Translations under genes and position numbers: made by a program
Part shown: positions 39,554 through 49,455 of the stretch, piece after piece
Layout of the letters: each line of letters begins with the position of its first letter
Position numbering within the stretch: position 1 is the stretch's first letter
Source: Fructobacillus tropaeoli
GTDB taxonomy: Bacteria > Bacillota > Bacilli > Lactobacillales > Lactobacillaceae
Direction: 5' to 3'
Assembly (NCBI RefSeq): GCF_001047135.2
Contig: NZ_DF968081.1
Span: 30,226-94,225, forward strand
Length of the DNA stretch: 64,000 nucleotides
The notes under the pieces: model-generated
Databases searched by the model: none
Told to the model about the DNA's origin: nothing
What the model saw: the letters and a program-made list of their open reading frames with translations, nothing else

Positions 39554-40840
39554 TTATGAAAAGGTTTGTAGTTCTTGATCTTGTGGCTTAAAGTTCTGCC
39601 ATTCCTTTGACAAGAAGTTGTTGTTAATCTTGTAGTCATTATCCTGGTACTTACCAGACAAGAATGGATTCAAGTACTGATCTAATGCCAGCCAACCACG
39701 CCAACCAATGTGAATGGTATCCTGCATGAAGAAGTCTTCCCCACCACGGTGTGACAAATCAGCAATGTTGTTAAAGCCTTGGCTTTGCAACTGATACTTA
39801 ATCTTATCAACCGCCTGGTAGTACATCTTATCAGACAAACCAGTATAAGCAACCCAACGTTGGTTAACCGGTGTAATGACGAATTCGACATCCGTATGGT
39901 TCTTGGCAAAGTTTTCCAAAACAGCCTGCAAGTATGCGTATTCAACTGATTGACGGTAGTCATAGTTGACCTGAGCATCCTTGAGCATCTTCAGGTCAGC
40001 CCAAACACGAGTACGATAGAACGAGTTCTTAATCCTAAAGCGGTTTGAACCGGTGTTCTTTTCACCCTGTTCAAAACCAATTTGGTTCAAAGTTTGCTCT
40101 TGATACTGGTTAGGCAAGTCCTTCGCATACTTCATCACTTCGTTCTTGTAGTTATGGCTTGTTTCAAAGTTTGAGAACAAGGCATCCTGTCGTGACAAAA
40201 TCTTATGCTGGAAGCGCAAAGCTGATTTATCAGCTGAACTTGGACCCTGACCATCTTCCACGTTGTGTAACATCCGGTTAAACATCGGCTTGTCACGAAC
40301 CAAAGACTGCTTCAACAAGGCCTGGGCCATAAATTGATCGGTTTGGCTTGGCTTGTTCATGTTCAACAACCAATCAACCACTTGTAGTGGTGAATAGAAG
40401 ATTGAGAACGCACCCGTTGAGCCGGTCTTGGTGAACCACTGTGGTGAAATCACAAAGACTGCCTTCTTATGATCCAAGGCTTTTGGCATCTCTTGCATAT
40501 TCAAGAACTGAACCATTGATTCAGATCCCGCCTTACCGAGCATAAATGGTCGATAAGAACGGTTATACTTTTCAGCCAAAACAGATGGATGCAAAGAATC
40601 AAAGCGAGATAATTCTGATGAACCAAAGAAAGGAATATAATTTACTTTTTTGTCACTAAAGGCAGCGTCTTTAACCGCTTCCCCTTTAACGATTTGGCTT
40701 GAGAAAGAAACAGAAGCTTCTCTCAAGTCCTGCTGACTATAATGATTCAGCGGGAATGGCAGAAAAAAGACCAGGCCGATAAGTGCCAGTGCTGCTAGCA
40801 CCGGGCCAAAGATCTGCCACAATTTTTTCTTGTTAGTCAT
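39554..40840 (-). CDS. dltD: D-alanyl-lipoteichoic acid biosynthesis protein DltD
   Basis: A 428-residue membrane-anchored esterase/transferase that moves D-Ala onto lipoteichoic acid outside the cell. One N-terminal membrane helix is followed by an SGNH-like domain with the nucleophile in FFGSSELSRFD and the catalytic Asp/His pair in MQDTIHIGWRGW. Last gene of dltXABCD. No cysteine. Confidence 0.95.
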   Translation of the reverse strand: MTNKKKLWQIFGPVLAALALIGLVFFLPFPLNHYSQQDLREASVSFSSQIVKGEAVKDAAFSDKKVNYIPFFGSSELSRFDSLHPSVLAEKYNRSYRPFMLGKAGSESMVQFLNMQEMPKALDHKKAVFVISPQWFTKTGSTGAFSIFYSPLQVVDWLLNMNKPSQTDQFMAQALLKQSLVRDKPMFNRMLHNVEDGQGPSSADKSALRFQHKILSRQDALFSNFETSHNYKNEVMKYAKDLPNQYQEQTLNQIGFEQGEKNTGSNRFRIKNSFYRTRVWADLKMLKDAQVNYDYRQSVEYAYLQAVLENFAKNHTDVEFVITPVNQRWVAYTGLSDKMYYQAVDKIKYQLQSQGFNNIADLSHRGGEDFFMQDTIHIGWRGWLALDQYLNPFLSGKYQDNDYKINNNFLSKEWQNFKPQDQELQTFS

Positions 40841-40846
40841 GAGGTT

Positions 40847-41083
40847 TTATCCCAACAATGATTCTACTTTAGCAATAATCTTGTTTGCCGTGTCCCAGTC
40901 TTCACGGTTAAATTCTGAAACGGGTGCTTGAATACCGAACTTGTTTTCCAAGTCCAACAACAATTCAACAGTAGCCATTGAATCCAACAACCCTGAATCA
41001 AATAAGTTTTCGTCCATTTGTGAAGACAAGTCTTCCCCAATGATGTTGTTCAAAACTTCTAATACGCCTGCTTTTACGTCCAT
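40847..41083 (-). CDS. dltC: D-alanyl carrier protein
   Basis: A 78-residue carrier protein. The phosphopantetheine serine lies in GLLDSMATVELL. DltA loads D-Ala on it and DltB/DltD use it at the membrane. A GAGGAG site precedes the ATG. AcpS or a related transferase must activate it. Confidence 0.95.
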   Translation of the reverse strand: MDVKAGVLEVLNNIIGEDLSSQMDENLFDSGLLDSMATVELLLDLENKFGIQAPVSEFNREDWDTANKIIAKVESLLG

Positions 41084-41098
41084 TATATTTCTCCTCTA

Positions 41099-42310
41099 TT
41101 AGTGGTGGAACCAGAACTTATCTAAGAATCCACAGAATACCAAGAATGTTAACATCACGAAGTTGAAGGTCAAGAAGATGGCGAACACTTCCGTGAATTT
41201 GTTATGTGGGATTTGGTCACGATGCTTCTTTTTAAAGCGCAACCAGGCATCATTGACAATCATTCCCGTTCCATGCAACAAAGCATAAACGATATAATAC
41301 CATGTCAATCCGTGCCAAAGACCCATGACCATCATGTTGACCAAATAGCCAACGTTTGAAACAGTCGTCCGGTTCTTAATCCACTTCTTACGCATCACCA
41401 TGAAGGAGAAACGCATGAAGACGAAGTCTCGGAACCAAAATGACAACGACATATGCCAACGATTCCAAAAGTCCTTGATGTTATGGGCCCGGTAAGGTTG
41501 GTTAAAGTTTATTGGTGATTTAATCCCCATGACATATGATGTAGCTATGGCAAAGCAAGAATAACCCGCAAAGTCAAAGAACAAATACATACCATAGGAA
41601 TAGGCCACACCAATCAACCACCAGGAAAAGCCGTGATGGTTGTCGCCCATTGCCAAACTCTGAAAGAATGGATAGACGATTTGACCGAAGTAATAAGACA
41701 AAATGAACTTGTAGACAAAGCCTAAGAAGTAAGACTTGACTGCGTAGCCCAGCATGTCAATGTAGTCCGTTCGCTCTGGCACCGAACCGGCATCGCCGGC
41801 AAAGCGCGTGTAACGATCAATTGGACCGGATGACAGGGTTGGCATAAAGAGCATGAAGCGCAAAAACATGATTGGCTTAAACTCTTTAATGGCACCATCC
41901 CGCGTTTCAATAATCATCCCTGTTGAGCGGAAAGTCAAATAAGAAATTCCTAAGAAACCAAGCAGCGTGAATTCAGGCTTGAAAACGCCAATGGCACCGA
42001 AGCGCACCATTGTAATCGGCAAAATTGACAATGCTACCATTAAGTAGAAAACCCAGTTGGCATTCTTTGTCTTGCGGTAAGCCGAATAAAAGGACACGAG
42101 ACAGAACTGCCAGATACTATAAACTAGTATCGCAATTCCCTGGTTCACATAGTGACCAGTATCGAAAATTAAAAAGATAAAAGCCAAAGAGACCAAAATC
42201 TCATACCAGACAAAACGCTTACCGAAGTAAAGCCCAATTGCCAGTGGCGCCAAAGCCACTAAGAGGTAAAAGAAATAGGTCGGATCGGCGTAGGGTTGTA
42301 GATTAGGCAT
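41099..42310 (-). CDS. dltB: D-alanyl transfer membrane protein DltB (MBOAT)
   Basis: A ~403-residue MBOAT-family membrane protein with about eleven helices that passes D-Ala from DltC across the membrane. The MBOAT histidine lies in MGLWHGLTWYY. The ATG at 42310 has a GAGG site nine bases upstream and is a better start than ATG 42316. It overlaps dltA by eight bases or more. Confidence 0.95.
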   Translation of the reverse strand: MPNLQPYADPTYFFYLLVALAPLAIGLYFGKRFVWYEILVSLAFIFLIFDTGHYVNQGIAILVYSIWQFCLVSFYSAYRKTKNANWVFYLMVALSILPITMVRFGAIGVFKPEFTLLGFLGISYLTFRSTGMIIETRDGAIKEFKPIMFLRFMLFMPTLSSGPIDRYTRFAGDAGSVPERTDYIDMLGYAVKSYFLGFVYKFILSYYFGQIVYPFFQSLAMGDNHHGFSWWLIGVAYSYGMYLFFDFAGYSCFAIATSYVMGIKSPINFNQPYRAHNIKDFWNRWHMSLSFWFRDFVFMRFSFMVMRKKWIKNRTTVSNVGYLVNMMVMGLWHGLTWYYIVYALLHGTGMIVNDAWLRFKKKHRDQIPHNKFTEVFAIFLTFNFVMLTFLVFCGFLDKFWFHH

Positions 42311-43832
42311 TGCCATTCACCTCAGCAATCAGGCCCTTCAAGTTTACCTTACCATTTGGTGTCAAAGGCATGGCATCGCGGTAGATAAACCGTGATGGCA
42401 TCATGTATGGCATGATGATATCCTTCAAATCAGCCTTAATAGCGTTCGTCAAATCCATTGGCTTTTCAAAGTCGTTCTTCTTTGGCACAACAATGGCCAA
42501 CAGTTGCTTAACTTCGCCATCTGCATCGTAGCGAGGAACGGCAGCAGCCTGTTCAACCCACTGAGACTTCAAGAAGTGCTGAGCGACTTCTTCCAATTCG
42601 ATTCGGAAACCATGCAACTTGATTTGGAAGTCCACACGACCCTTGTAGTGCAACAAGCCGTCTTTGTCCATGTAACCCAAGTCACCAGTCTTATATCCTG
42701 GTTGACCGTCAACCATTAAGAAAGCGGCCTTGGTCTTTTCAGGATTGTTTAAGTAACCCTTTGAAACAGCTTCACCAGACAAAACAATTTCACCTGGTTC
42801 GTCAATTGGCAAGACCGTTCCATCTTGGTCCATGATGGTTGCCTTCATTTCAGGTTGCATGTAACCGATTGGCAACTTGTCGTACTTGGCCAAGACTTCG
42901 TCCGTGATTTCAATGGCTGATACGGCAACAGTTGCTTCCGTTGGTCCGTAAGTATTGAAGATTCGGGCATCTGGGAAGCGTTCGCGCAGCTTCTTAGAAG
43001 TTGTTGCTGTCAAAACTTCTCCACAGAACAAGAACTTCTTCAAGCGAGGGTAATTTTCTTGCTTAAAATCAGGACTCAACAAGGCAACGTTGGCAAATGA
43101 AGGGGTTGAAACCCACAGGTCCAAGTCCATTTCTGGCAAAACCGTAAAGAGTTGCTTGAAGTCATCGGCAATTTCTTTTGACAATGGCTTCATTACGCCA
43201 CCCATCAACAGTGAACCACCCCATGACATAACAGAAACGTCAAATGAGAATGGCGTCTGTGTCAAGACGTTGTCACCACGGTGCAAATCAAATTCATCAG
43301 AGAAGAGCCAGTTCAAGTAAGACAAGGCATTTTTATGAGAAATCTGAACACCCTTTGGCTTACCAGTCGTACCAGAAGTAAAGATAATGTAGTAATTATC
43401 ATCGCCCAAAACCGGATGCGTTAACTCGTATGACTTCTTAGCAGTAAAGGCTGCTTGCAATTCTTCGCCCTGGAAGACAGGAACAGAATCGATTGGCAAT
43501 GGCAATTCATCCAAAGCAATCACTGCTGAGGGTTGACCAATTTCCAAGATGTTTTCGATTCGATCCTTGGCAGAGTCCTTGTCGACCGGCGCATAGGCGT
43601 GGCCTGATTTTACAGCAGCTAAGAAAGCAGCTACCATTTCAAATTGGTGACCACCAAAAACCATAATTGGTGACTTGTCAGGCAAGTTTTGTTCATCTAA
43701 GTAGGCGGCCAACGAGTCAGAGTATGACTTCAAATCGCCGTAAGTATAAGTATGGCCCAAGCCATCGTAGGCAATCGCATCAGGATTTTCTACTGCATAG
43801 GCATCAATATTTTTGTAAATGTTATCAATCAT
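42303..43832 (-). CDS. dltA: D-alanine--[D-alanyl carrier protein] ligase
   Basis: A 509-residue adenylate-forming enzyme starting MIDNIYKNIDAYAVENPDAI. The P-loop YIIFTSGTTGKPKG, FNTYGPTEATV and KTGDLGYMDKDG motifs match DltA. It activates D-Ala and loads DltC. The conserved LFCGE cysteine is kept, which in DltA lies near the active site. The ATG at 43832 follows AGAGGAAG; an upstream in-frame start at 43889 is inside dltX. Confidence 0.96.
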   Translation of the reverse strand: MIDNIYKNIDAYAVENPDAIAYDGLGHTYTYGDLKSYSDSLAAYLDEQNLPDKSPIMVFGGHQFEMVAAFLAAVKSGHAYAPVDKDSAKDRIENILEIGQPSAVIALDELPLPIDSVPVFQGEELQAAFTAKKSYELTHPVLGDDNYYIIFTSGTTGKPKGVQISHKNALSYLNWLFSDEFDLHRGDNVLTQTPFSFDVSVMSWGGSLLMGGVMKPLSKEIADDFKQLFTVLPEMDLDLWVSTPSFANVALLSPDFKQENYPRLKKFLFCGEVLTATTSKKLRERFPDARIFNTYGPTEATVAVSAIEITDEVLAKYDKLPIGYMQPEMKATIMDQDGTVLPIDEPGEIVLSGEAVSKGYLNNPEKTKAAFLMVDGQPGYKTGDLGYMDKDGLLHYKGRVDFQIKLHGFRIELEEVAQHFLKSQWVEQAAAVPRYDADGEVKQLLAIVVPKKNDFEKPMDLTNAIKADLKDIIMPYMMPSRFIYRDAMPLTPNGKVNLKGLIAEVNGNA

Positions 43833-43851
43833 TTGTCGCTTCCTCTTTATT

Positions 43852-43992
43852 TTAGAATTCGTTATAAATGAAGTGGCCCCCGGTGACACCGGAATAGCCG
43901 TACAGATAAATCAAGGCTAAAATGATTAAAAAATAAGCCAGGGTTCTGACAATAAATGTCACCCAGGGCTTGCTTAGAAAACGCTTGAACAT
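43852..43992 (-). CDS. dltX: DltX small membrane peptide
   Basis: A 46-residue peptide immediately upstream of dltA. One membrane helix (TLAYFLIILALIYLYGY) is followed by the hallmark C-terminus HFIYNEF, which in DltX binds DltB/DltD and is needed for D-alanylation. A GGGGGG ribosome site precedes the ATG. It starts the dltXABCD operon and is easily missed because of its size. Confidence 0.95.
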   Translation of the reverse strand: MFKRFLSKPWVTFIVRTLAYFLIILALIYLYGYSGVTGGHFIYNEF

Positions 43993-44140
43993 CGCGTGAC
44001 GCCCCCCAAAATTGTTCGGTTAGTGTTATAATTATTGGCATATTACAGTGGTACCTAGTAAAACACTTTTGCTATTATAGCACAATATCTTTTCTTGCGA
44101 TACCGCCCCAAATCTGGGGGAAGTCTGGAGGCACTTGTAC

Positions 44141-45358
44141 ATGTTTGCAAAGATCCTAGCAAAGATTCAACAATGGGATCGAGCTTGGGTAGGTCTTTCA
44201 CCTATCAAAAATCTTTTTTCTTCCTTTAAACAGGTATTACCTTTGGTAATCATTGATGTTTATTGGCGTTTGATTACTCGATTATTTTTAGACCCTGGCG
44301 CTTTGTTCGCCACTATTTTCCATTACAAAATCCACTTTTTTAGTAATCCACAAATTTCACAAGGAGTCGTCAATGTCTTAGACTACCTAGTTGTCGCCTT
44401 TACGATTGCTCTATGGACAAAAAAGTATTTAACGGAAAAACTTTCCGACAAGCGCGATCCAATCTTGCCGGTCACCGTTAACTTTGGTCTGGTCTTAGTT
44501 CAGACCTTTTCTACCGTTGCCAACCAGGGACAGTTGACTATCCATCTTGGACTGTGCTTACTAGTGGCCTATCTCATTAATCTGACCTACTTAGCGCTAA
44601 CCAAAATTACGAAAGATCGGTTGCAAGACATGGGCTTTGCCTATCTTAGTTGGGCAGCCATCGTCTCAGTTATCGTCGTGACTATCACCTCATTCATGCC
44701 CAACATTGTGACCCAGGGGACTTACACCACCTTCTTCTCATCTGATTTTTTCGCGCATTATTATTCTTTGGCATTAGTTGCTGTTTTGGCACCAATTCTG
44801 CTTGTTTTAGGAATCAGTATCCCCTTGGACTTATCAACTGGTGCCACTGATTTAGCCCAGGTGAACACAAACCTGAATGCCGTTTATCAATCAGTGATGG
44901 CCAACCTGCCACAGCCACAAAATCCCTATTCGGTTTTGACCGCTTCGGCCATGATTGGTGGCGTTGGGGCAACTTTAGGATTGGCATTCATCCTTATCTT
45001 TGCAAAAAGTAAAAAGACAAGACGGCTTGGATTTTGGTCTTTACTACCAGCCTTGTTTGATAGCAACCGTATTTTAGCCTATGGTGTGCCCTTGTACTTC
45101 CGGCCACTAACATTGGTACCGATGATTTTGAGTTCCCTTTTTGGTTCACTCTCAGCTAGTGTCGCCATTAAGCTTGATTTTATCCGGCCAACCGTCTTTA
45201 GTGCGCCAAATGGTACGCCTCACTTATTGCTTGGTTTCATGGCCAGTCAAACCCCATGGCGGTCATTAATCTTGGCCATCTTTGTTCTGATTGGCTCAAT
45301 TTTGATTTACTGGCCATTTGTGAAGGACATGATTACAAAGGAGGCCGAGCATGACTAA
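44141..45358 (+). CDS. Orphan PTS EIIC-like membrane protein
   Basis: A 405-residue protein with about ten membrane helices, similar in layout to the lactose/cellobiose EIIC family (N-terminal WDRAWVGLSPIKNLFSSFKQVLPLVI; C-terminal FDSNRILAYGVPLYFRPLTL). The substrate-binding motif of true EIIC proteins (NINEPVIFGLP) reads DSNRILAYGVP, so the central Glu is missing. No EIIA or EIIB is nearby. ATG 44141 follows GGAGG with nine-base spacing. Its stop overlaps the next gene, a secreted hydrolase, so it may have been repurposed. Confidence 0.75.
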   Translation: MFAKILAKIQQWDRAWVGLSPIKNLFSSFKQVLPLVIIDVYWRLITRLFLDPGALFATIFHYKIHFFSNPQISQGVVNVLDYLVVAFTIALWTKKYLTEKLSDKRDPILPVTVNFGLVLVQTFSTVANQGQLTIHLGLCLLVAYLINLTYLALTKITKDRLQDMGFAYLSWAAIVSVIVVTITSFMPNIVTQGTYTTFFSSDFFAHYYSLALVAVLAPILLVLGISIPLDLSTGATDLAQVNTNLNAVYQSVMANLPQPQNPYSVLTASAMIGGVGATLGLAFILIFAKSKKTRRLGFWSLLPALFDSNRILAYGVPLYFRPLTLVPMILSSLFGSLSASVAIKLDFIRPTVFSAPNGTPHLLLGFMASQTPWRSLILAIFVLIGSILIYWPFVKDMITKEAEHD

Positions 45359-46217
45359 AAGTACAAAATTCATGCTGTTCCTGACGGTCTTGTTGACCAT
45401 TGTCATTGCCCTTTTTGGTCGTGTTTGGATGCTTTCTGAGCACCAAAATGACCGGGCAATTCAAAAATCGCGGATGGAACCCGTTATCTTTGTTCCTGGC
45501 TCCAGCGCGACTGTCAGACGGTTTGATGATCTCTTTGCCACAATCAATTCAGAAGACCGTGATAAGGGAACCCACTCCGTTTTGAAGGTTCAGGTCAATT
45601 ACGACGGTAGCCTCACTTATTCTGGTCACGTTGATGGCTCTAACCGACGACCATTTATTGTCGTTGGCTTTGAACGTAATCAAGACAATTATCCAACCAT
45701 TCAAGCCGATTCAGAGGCACTCTCAAAGGTCATGACTGACTTGCAAACTCGTTACCATTTCCGGAGTTTCTCAGCTGTCGGTCACTCAAACGGTGGCCTG
45801 ATTTGGACAGATTATTTGGAAAACTACTATAGTTCAACCAACTTCCACATTCGGACGCTGATGACTTTGGGAACGCCTTTCAACTTCTCTGAAACATCAA
45901 CGACAAGACAAACAACCATGCTTTCGGATATGATTGATGGTGCAAGTAGCCTGCCTAGTGATTTGGTCGTTTACTCAGTTGCCGGTTCAGAAGATTACAC
46001 CGATGATGGTACGGTTCCTGTTCAATCCGTTCTTTCCGGTAAGTATATTTTCCAAAAGAATGTTGCTAAGTACACCCAAACAACTGTCTCAGGTGATAAT
46101 GCCGGACATTCCAAGTTACCGGAAAACCCCGAAGTGATTAACCTGATTCGCGAACTTGTCTTACAAAATCCAAATGATGGTTCCAAACTAACACCAAAAA
46201 AACGCCAAGAGTATTAG
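45351..46217 (+). CDS. Exported alpha/beta hydrolase (DUF915 type)
   Basis: A 288-residue protein with an N-terminal signal-anchor (FMLFLTVLLTIVIALFGRVW) and an alpha/beta-hydrolase fold. The nucleophile elbow is VGHSNGGLIW, and a C-terminal acid/His pair lies near SVAGSEDYTDDGTVP and GDNAGHSKLPE. This fits the DUF915 family of cell-surface hydrolases. It overlaps the EIIC-like gene by eight bases. Substrate unknown. Confidence 0.82.
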   Translation: MTKSTKFMLFLTVLLTIVIALFGRVWMLSEHQNDRAIQKSRMEPVIFVPGSSATVRRFDDLFATINSEDRDKGTHSVLKVQVNYDGSLTYSGHVDGSNRRPFIVVGFERNQDNYPTIQADSEALSKVMTDLQTRYHFRSFSAVGHSNGGLIWTDYLENYYSSTNFHIRTLMTLGTPFNFSETSTTRQTTMLSDMIDGASSLPSDLVVYSVAGSEDYTDDGTVPVQSVLSGKYIFQKNVAKYTQTTVSGDNAGHSKLPENPEVINLIRELVLQNPNDGSKLTPKKRQEY

Positions 46218-46278
46218 TGAAGGCTTTAACCGCTAACCGCTCATTAACTATTTTGCTTCATCGACTGGAGGTCTCGTG

Positions 46279-47238
46279 ATGGCTTTGCTAAAAAATAAAA
46301 TCGGGCTGGCCACCATTAGCTTACTAGCCCTTTTCTTCCTAGGATTGCACTTTCAAACAGCTCAGGCAGAAGACCCGAACAAAATTGAACCCAGCTCGAA
46401 CTTTGTTGTGACTGATAATGCCAATGTGCTTTCAGATCAAACCAAGCAGGTGATTTTAAAGCAGGAGCAAACGTTTAAAAAGACCAAGGAACAGCCCCAA
46501 GTAGCAGTTTTAACTGTCAACAATACCGATGGCCAATCAATCCGCGACTTCACTAACGATTTAACCATGCTCTCGGTTTGGCACGCTGGTAAAAAAGGGC
46601 AAGACAATGGTGTCATTATTGTCTTTGCTAAGAACAACGGGCAAAATAATGTCCGTGTCGTGACCGGAACCGGTGTTGAATCCGTTTTGCCTGATGGTAA
46701 AATTTATCAGCTCCTACAAGCTAACCAGCAGGAGTTAAAATCTTCGGACCCAACAGCGATTGATCGAGGGATCCGCAATCTCTTTTTACAGGTTGAAAAG
46801 ACGCTACCAACAACACCAACAAGTGGTAAGCAAAGCGCCTCAACAACCAGTGCGGTGATTGCCCTTGGCTTAGTTGGTGTTCTTGCCCTCGTCATTTTCC
46901 TAGTTCGGTCGAAAATGCGTCGCTTTAATGGCGGCAACACGTCTTATTATCGCGGCGGTAATGGCAATACACGCTACTTCAATCAATCACCAAATGGACC
47001 GCAACACGGCCACAGTTCAGGTCTTAATTGGTTCCTAGGAGGATTACTACTTTCAAACCTCTTCTCGGGCCCAAGACGCCATTTTGACGATGACCACTAT
47101 GATCACTACGATGATTTTGGTGGTGGTTTGGGCGGCGGATCCGATTTTGATGGATCTGACTTTGGCGGTTCAGACTTCGGTGGTGGGTCTGATTCCGGCG
47201 GTGGTGGTGACTTTGGTGGCGGTGGATCTGATTTCTAA
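46279..47238 (+). CDS. TPM-domain protein with Gly-rich C-terminus
   Basis: A ~319-residue protein. A signal peptide (ATISLLALFFLGLHFQTAQA) precedes an extracytoplasmic TPM domain (FVVTDNANVLSDQTKQ...GQDNGVIIVFA), then one membrane helix (VIALGLVGVLALVIFLV) and a long Gly/Asp/Ser-rich tail. The family has been linked to phosphatase activity and membrane-protein assembly, but function is not settled. GGAGG precedes ATG 46279. Probably works with the LemA gene downstream, as in many bacteria. Confidence 0.85.
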   Translation: MALLKNKIGLATISLLALFFLGLHFQTAQAEDPNKIEPSSNFVVTDNANVLSDQTKQVILKQEQTFKKTKEQPQVAVLTVNNTDGQSIRDFTNDLTMLSVWHAGKKGQDNGVIIVFAKNNGQNNVRVVTGTGVESVLPDGKIYQLLQANQQELKSSDPTAIDRGIRNLFLQVEKTLPTTPTSGKQSASTTSAVIALGLVGVLALVIFLVRSKMRRFNGGNTSYYRGGNGNTRYFNQSPNGPQHGHSSGLNWFLGGLLLSNLFSGPRRHFDDDHYDHYDDFGGGLGGGSDFDGSDFGGSDFGGGSDSGGGGDFGGGGSDF

Positions 47239-47324
47239 AGACTAACTACGGTTGCGCCAGGATACAATCCCCGCTACAATATTTCTAATAGCGTCAAGCT
47301 AAACAACGATAAAGGATACGAATC

Positions 47325-47951
47325 ATGACAATCATTAATGAAAAGACGCCCTTTTACAAGAAACGCGGTTGGCAAATTACGGCAGTTGTCGCCCTTGTCT
47401 TCATCATTCTCATTGGTGGCTTTATTTCTTCTGCCAATGGCTTGTCCCGCAAGGAACAGGATGTTGATGCTGCCACTGGTGGTATTCAAACCGCGTTGCA
47501 AAACCGCGCCGATTTGATTCCAAATCTGGTTAATGCTGTTAAGGGAGCCCAGGGACAGGAATCTGCCATTTACGGCAAGATTGCTGATGCCAGAACCCAA
47601 TACAATCAAGCAAAGCAAAGCTATGCGAATGCCAACGATCAAGACCAAAAGACAACGGCTATGCAAAATCAGGATAAAGCCTTCAATTTGATGGTTTCAA
47701 CGATTAATGAAAACTATCCGGATTTGAAGTCTTCTGACCAAATCCAAACTCTGATGGTTCAACTGGAAGGCGTTAATAACCGCGTGACTTATGAACGTAA
47801 GGTTTATAACAAGGCTGTTCAAGACTACAATAACAAGGTTGTGTCGTTCCCTAGTTCTTTGGTGGCATATATGACGAATCACCACAAGTTCAACTACTTC
47901 ACGGCAGACAGTTCTGCCCAACAAAATCCAACGGTTAACTTCAGTAAATAA
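47325..47951 (+). CDS. LemA-family membrane protein
   Basis: A 208-residue protein with one N-terminal membrane helix (TAVVALVFIILIGGFI) and an exported helical domain with the family motif ALQNRADLIPNLVNAVKG. LemA and TPM genes are often adjacent; their joint function is not established. AAAGGA precedes the ATG. A strong terminator follows. Confidence 0.93.
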   Translation: MTIINEKTPFYKKRGWQITAVVALVFIILIGGFISSANGLSRKEQDVDAATGGIQTALQNRADLIPNLVNAVKGAQGQESAIYGKIADARTQYNQAKQSYANANDQDQKTTAMQNQDKAFNLMVSTINENYPDLKSSDQIQTLMVQLEGVNNRVTYERKVYNKAVQDYNNKVVSFPSSLVAYMTNHHKFNYFTADSSAQQNPTVNFSK

Positions 47952-47969
47952 TATTGAAGAAGACAGCAG

Positions 47970-48002
47970 AAAGCCCCAACCAGTAATGGTTGGGGCTTTT
48001 TG
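47970..48002 (+). terminator. Terminator after lemA
   Basis: AAAGCCCCAACCA and TGGTTGGGGCTTT form a strong hairpin, followed by TTT. Confidence 0.88.
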
Positions 48003-48194
48003 TCTCACATAAAGAATACTATTATTATACAAGAACTTCGATAACCGAACAATCTTTTTGGCCATTTCTTTTATTTCATTTTGTTACAATTTTGTAAGTT
48101 AGTTTTGCTAACAAGAGAATTATTCTAATCTAATTTTAATGATAGACTAATAAATAAATCATTTGTCGCCACAAGTTGGAACTGGGAGGTATAA

Positions 48195-49249
48195 ATGTCG
48201 ATTAGCTCTGCTCTGGAAAAACGCTTACCAACACTTCGATTATCGCTGCGATTGTCGAAACCTTAGGGACCATTCTCTTAGGTTTTTGGCTTCGTAAGCG
48301 GCAAACTCTTAGCCAAGATGCCGTCAAAACTTTGACGAGCATCACGATGACGCTTGCCCTACCCCTCTTAGCTTTTACGGCCTTTCTAACCCCATTGAAC
48401 CATCAAACCCTCGTCCAAAGTATGGATGTTCTGATTTGGGGCTTGATTATTTATGTCATTTTGATTGTCACGATGCCCTTTTTATACGGTCGCTACGACA
48501 AAGACCAACGCGACGTTTTAGGCGTCTTAACCGCCTTTGGATCGACAAATTTCTTTGGCATGCCAATTGCTGGAGCCGTCTATGGTGCTAAGGGAATTAT
48601 GTATGCCTCTGTTTTCAATATTGGCTATCGTGTTTTCTTATACTCCTACGCTTATATCAAGATGTCTGGCGAGCAGCTACGTGGTGAACATATCAAAAAG
48701 ATGCTCGTTAACCCAATTGTGATTGCCACCTTCTTAGGCTTGATTCTCTGGGTTAGTCAAAACTGGATGCCTCAGATCAGCATCAGCACTGGAGGTAAAA
48801 CCAGCCAGGTGGCCTTCTACCGCCTCGATGTCACTGTCCCTTGGCTCTTTGCCTGGATGAAGCTGTTAGCCGGCCTAGCTTCACCACTGGCCTGGTTAGC
48901 CATTGGAGCTAACTTAGCTCAGATGCCCTTTGCAGATGCGATTCAAAATCACACCGCCTGGTACTACTCCTTCAATAAGGTCATCATTGTCCCAATCATC
49001 ATGGCTGCCATCGCTATCTTGGCAAATACTACCCATATCTTGCCCGTTGACCAAGTGGCCATGGCGACAATGGTCATTATGATGGCCACCCCCGTTGCCA
49101 CGGTGGCAGTCAACTACGCCATGGCCTTTAACCATCAAAGTTTACTGGCGGCTAATACCTAGCTGATTTCGACCATTTCAGCTACGGTGGTCTTGCCGCT
49201 CTGGATTATCATTGTCCAACTCTTAGGTGAATTGCCCGTCTTTAAATAG
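48195..49249 (+). pseudogene. AEC-family transporter, frameshifted and with internal stop
   Basis: The gene starts at ATG 48195 behind a good GGGAGG site (MSISSALEK). One base is missing in the A5 run at 48217-48221, after which translation must move to another frame to give TLTNTSIIAAIVETLGTIL and the long AEC membrane region. A TAG at 49160-49162 interrupts the last helix; the same frame continues LISTISATVVLPLWIIIVQLL to a stop at 49249. The fragment 48332-49162 is the longest open piece. AEC carriers export or import organic acids such as malate. Both lesions would need to be sequencing errors for the gene to work. Confidence 0.9.
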
Positions 49250-49455
49250 CAAAACATTAAAAACGAACCATTATCACGGCCAACCATCAAGTTCAATCAC
49301 CTGGGTGGTCAAAGTACCATCGTCGCTAACCGGCTGTGTTCAGGCTGATTTTTCCGATGATGACAAAAACAACAGGTTGGGCAGATTATCTCTTTTTCAA
49401 TCGACTATTAATCGGTATAATGGTCCTTATTGAGGAGTTGAAAGGAGCCAAAATC

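Noticed and set aside
47100..47236. Gly/Asp repeat DNA at the end of the TPM gene as a tandem-repeat element
   Set aside because: It encodes the usual low-complexity tail of this family; the DNA repeats are imperfect and in frame.
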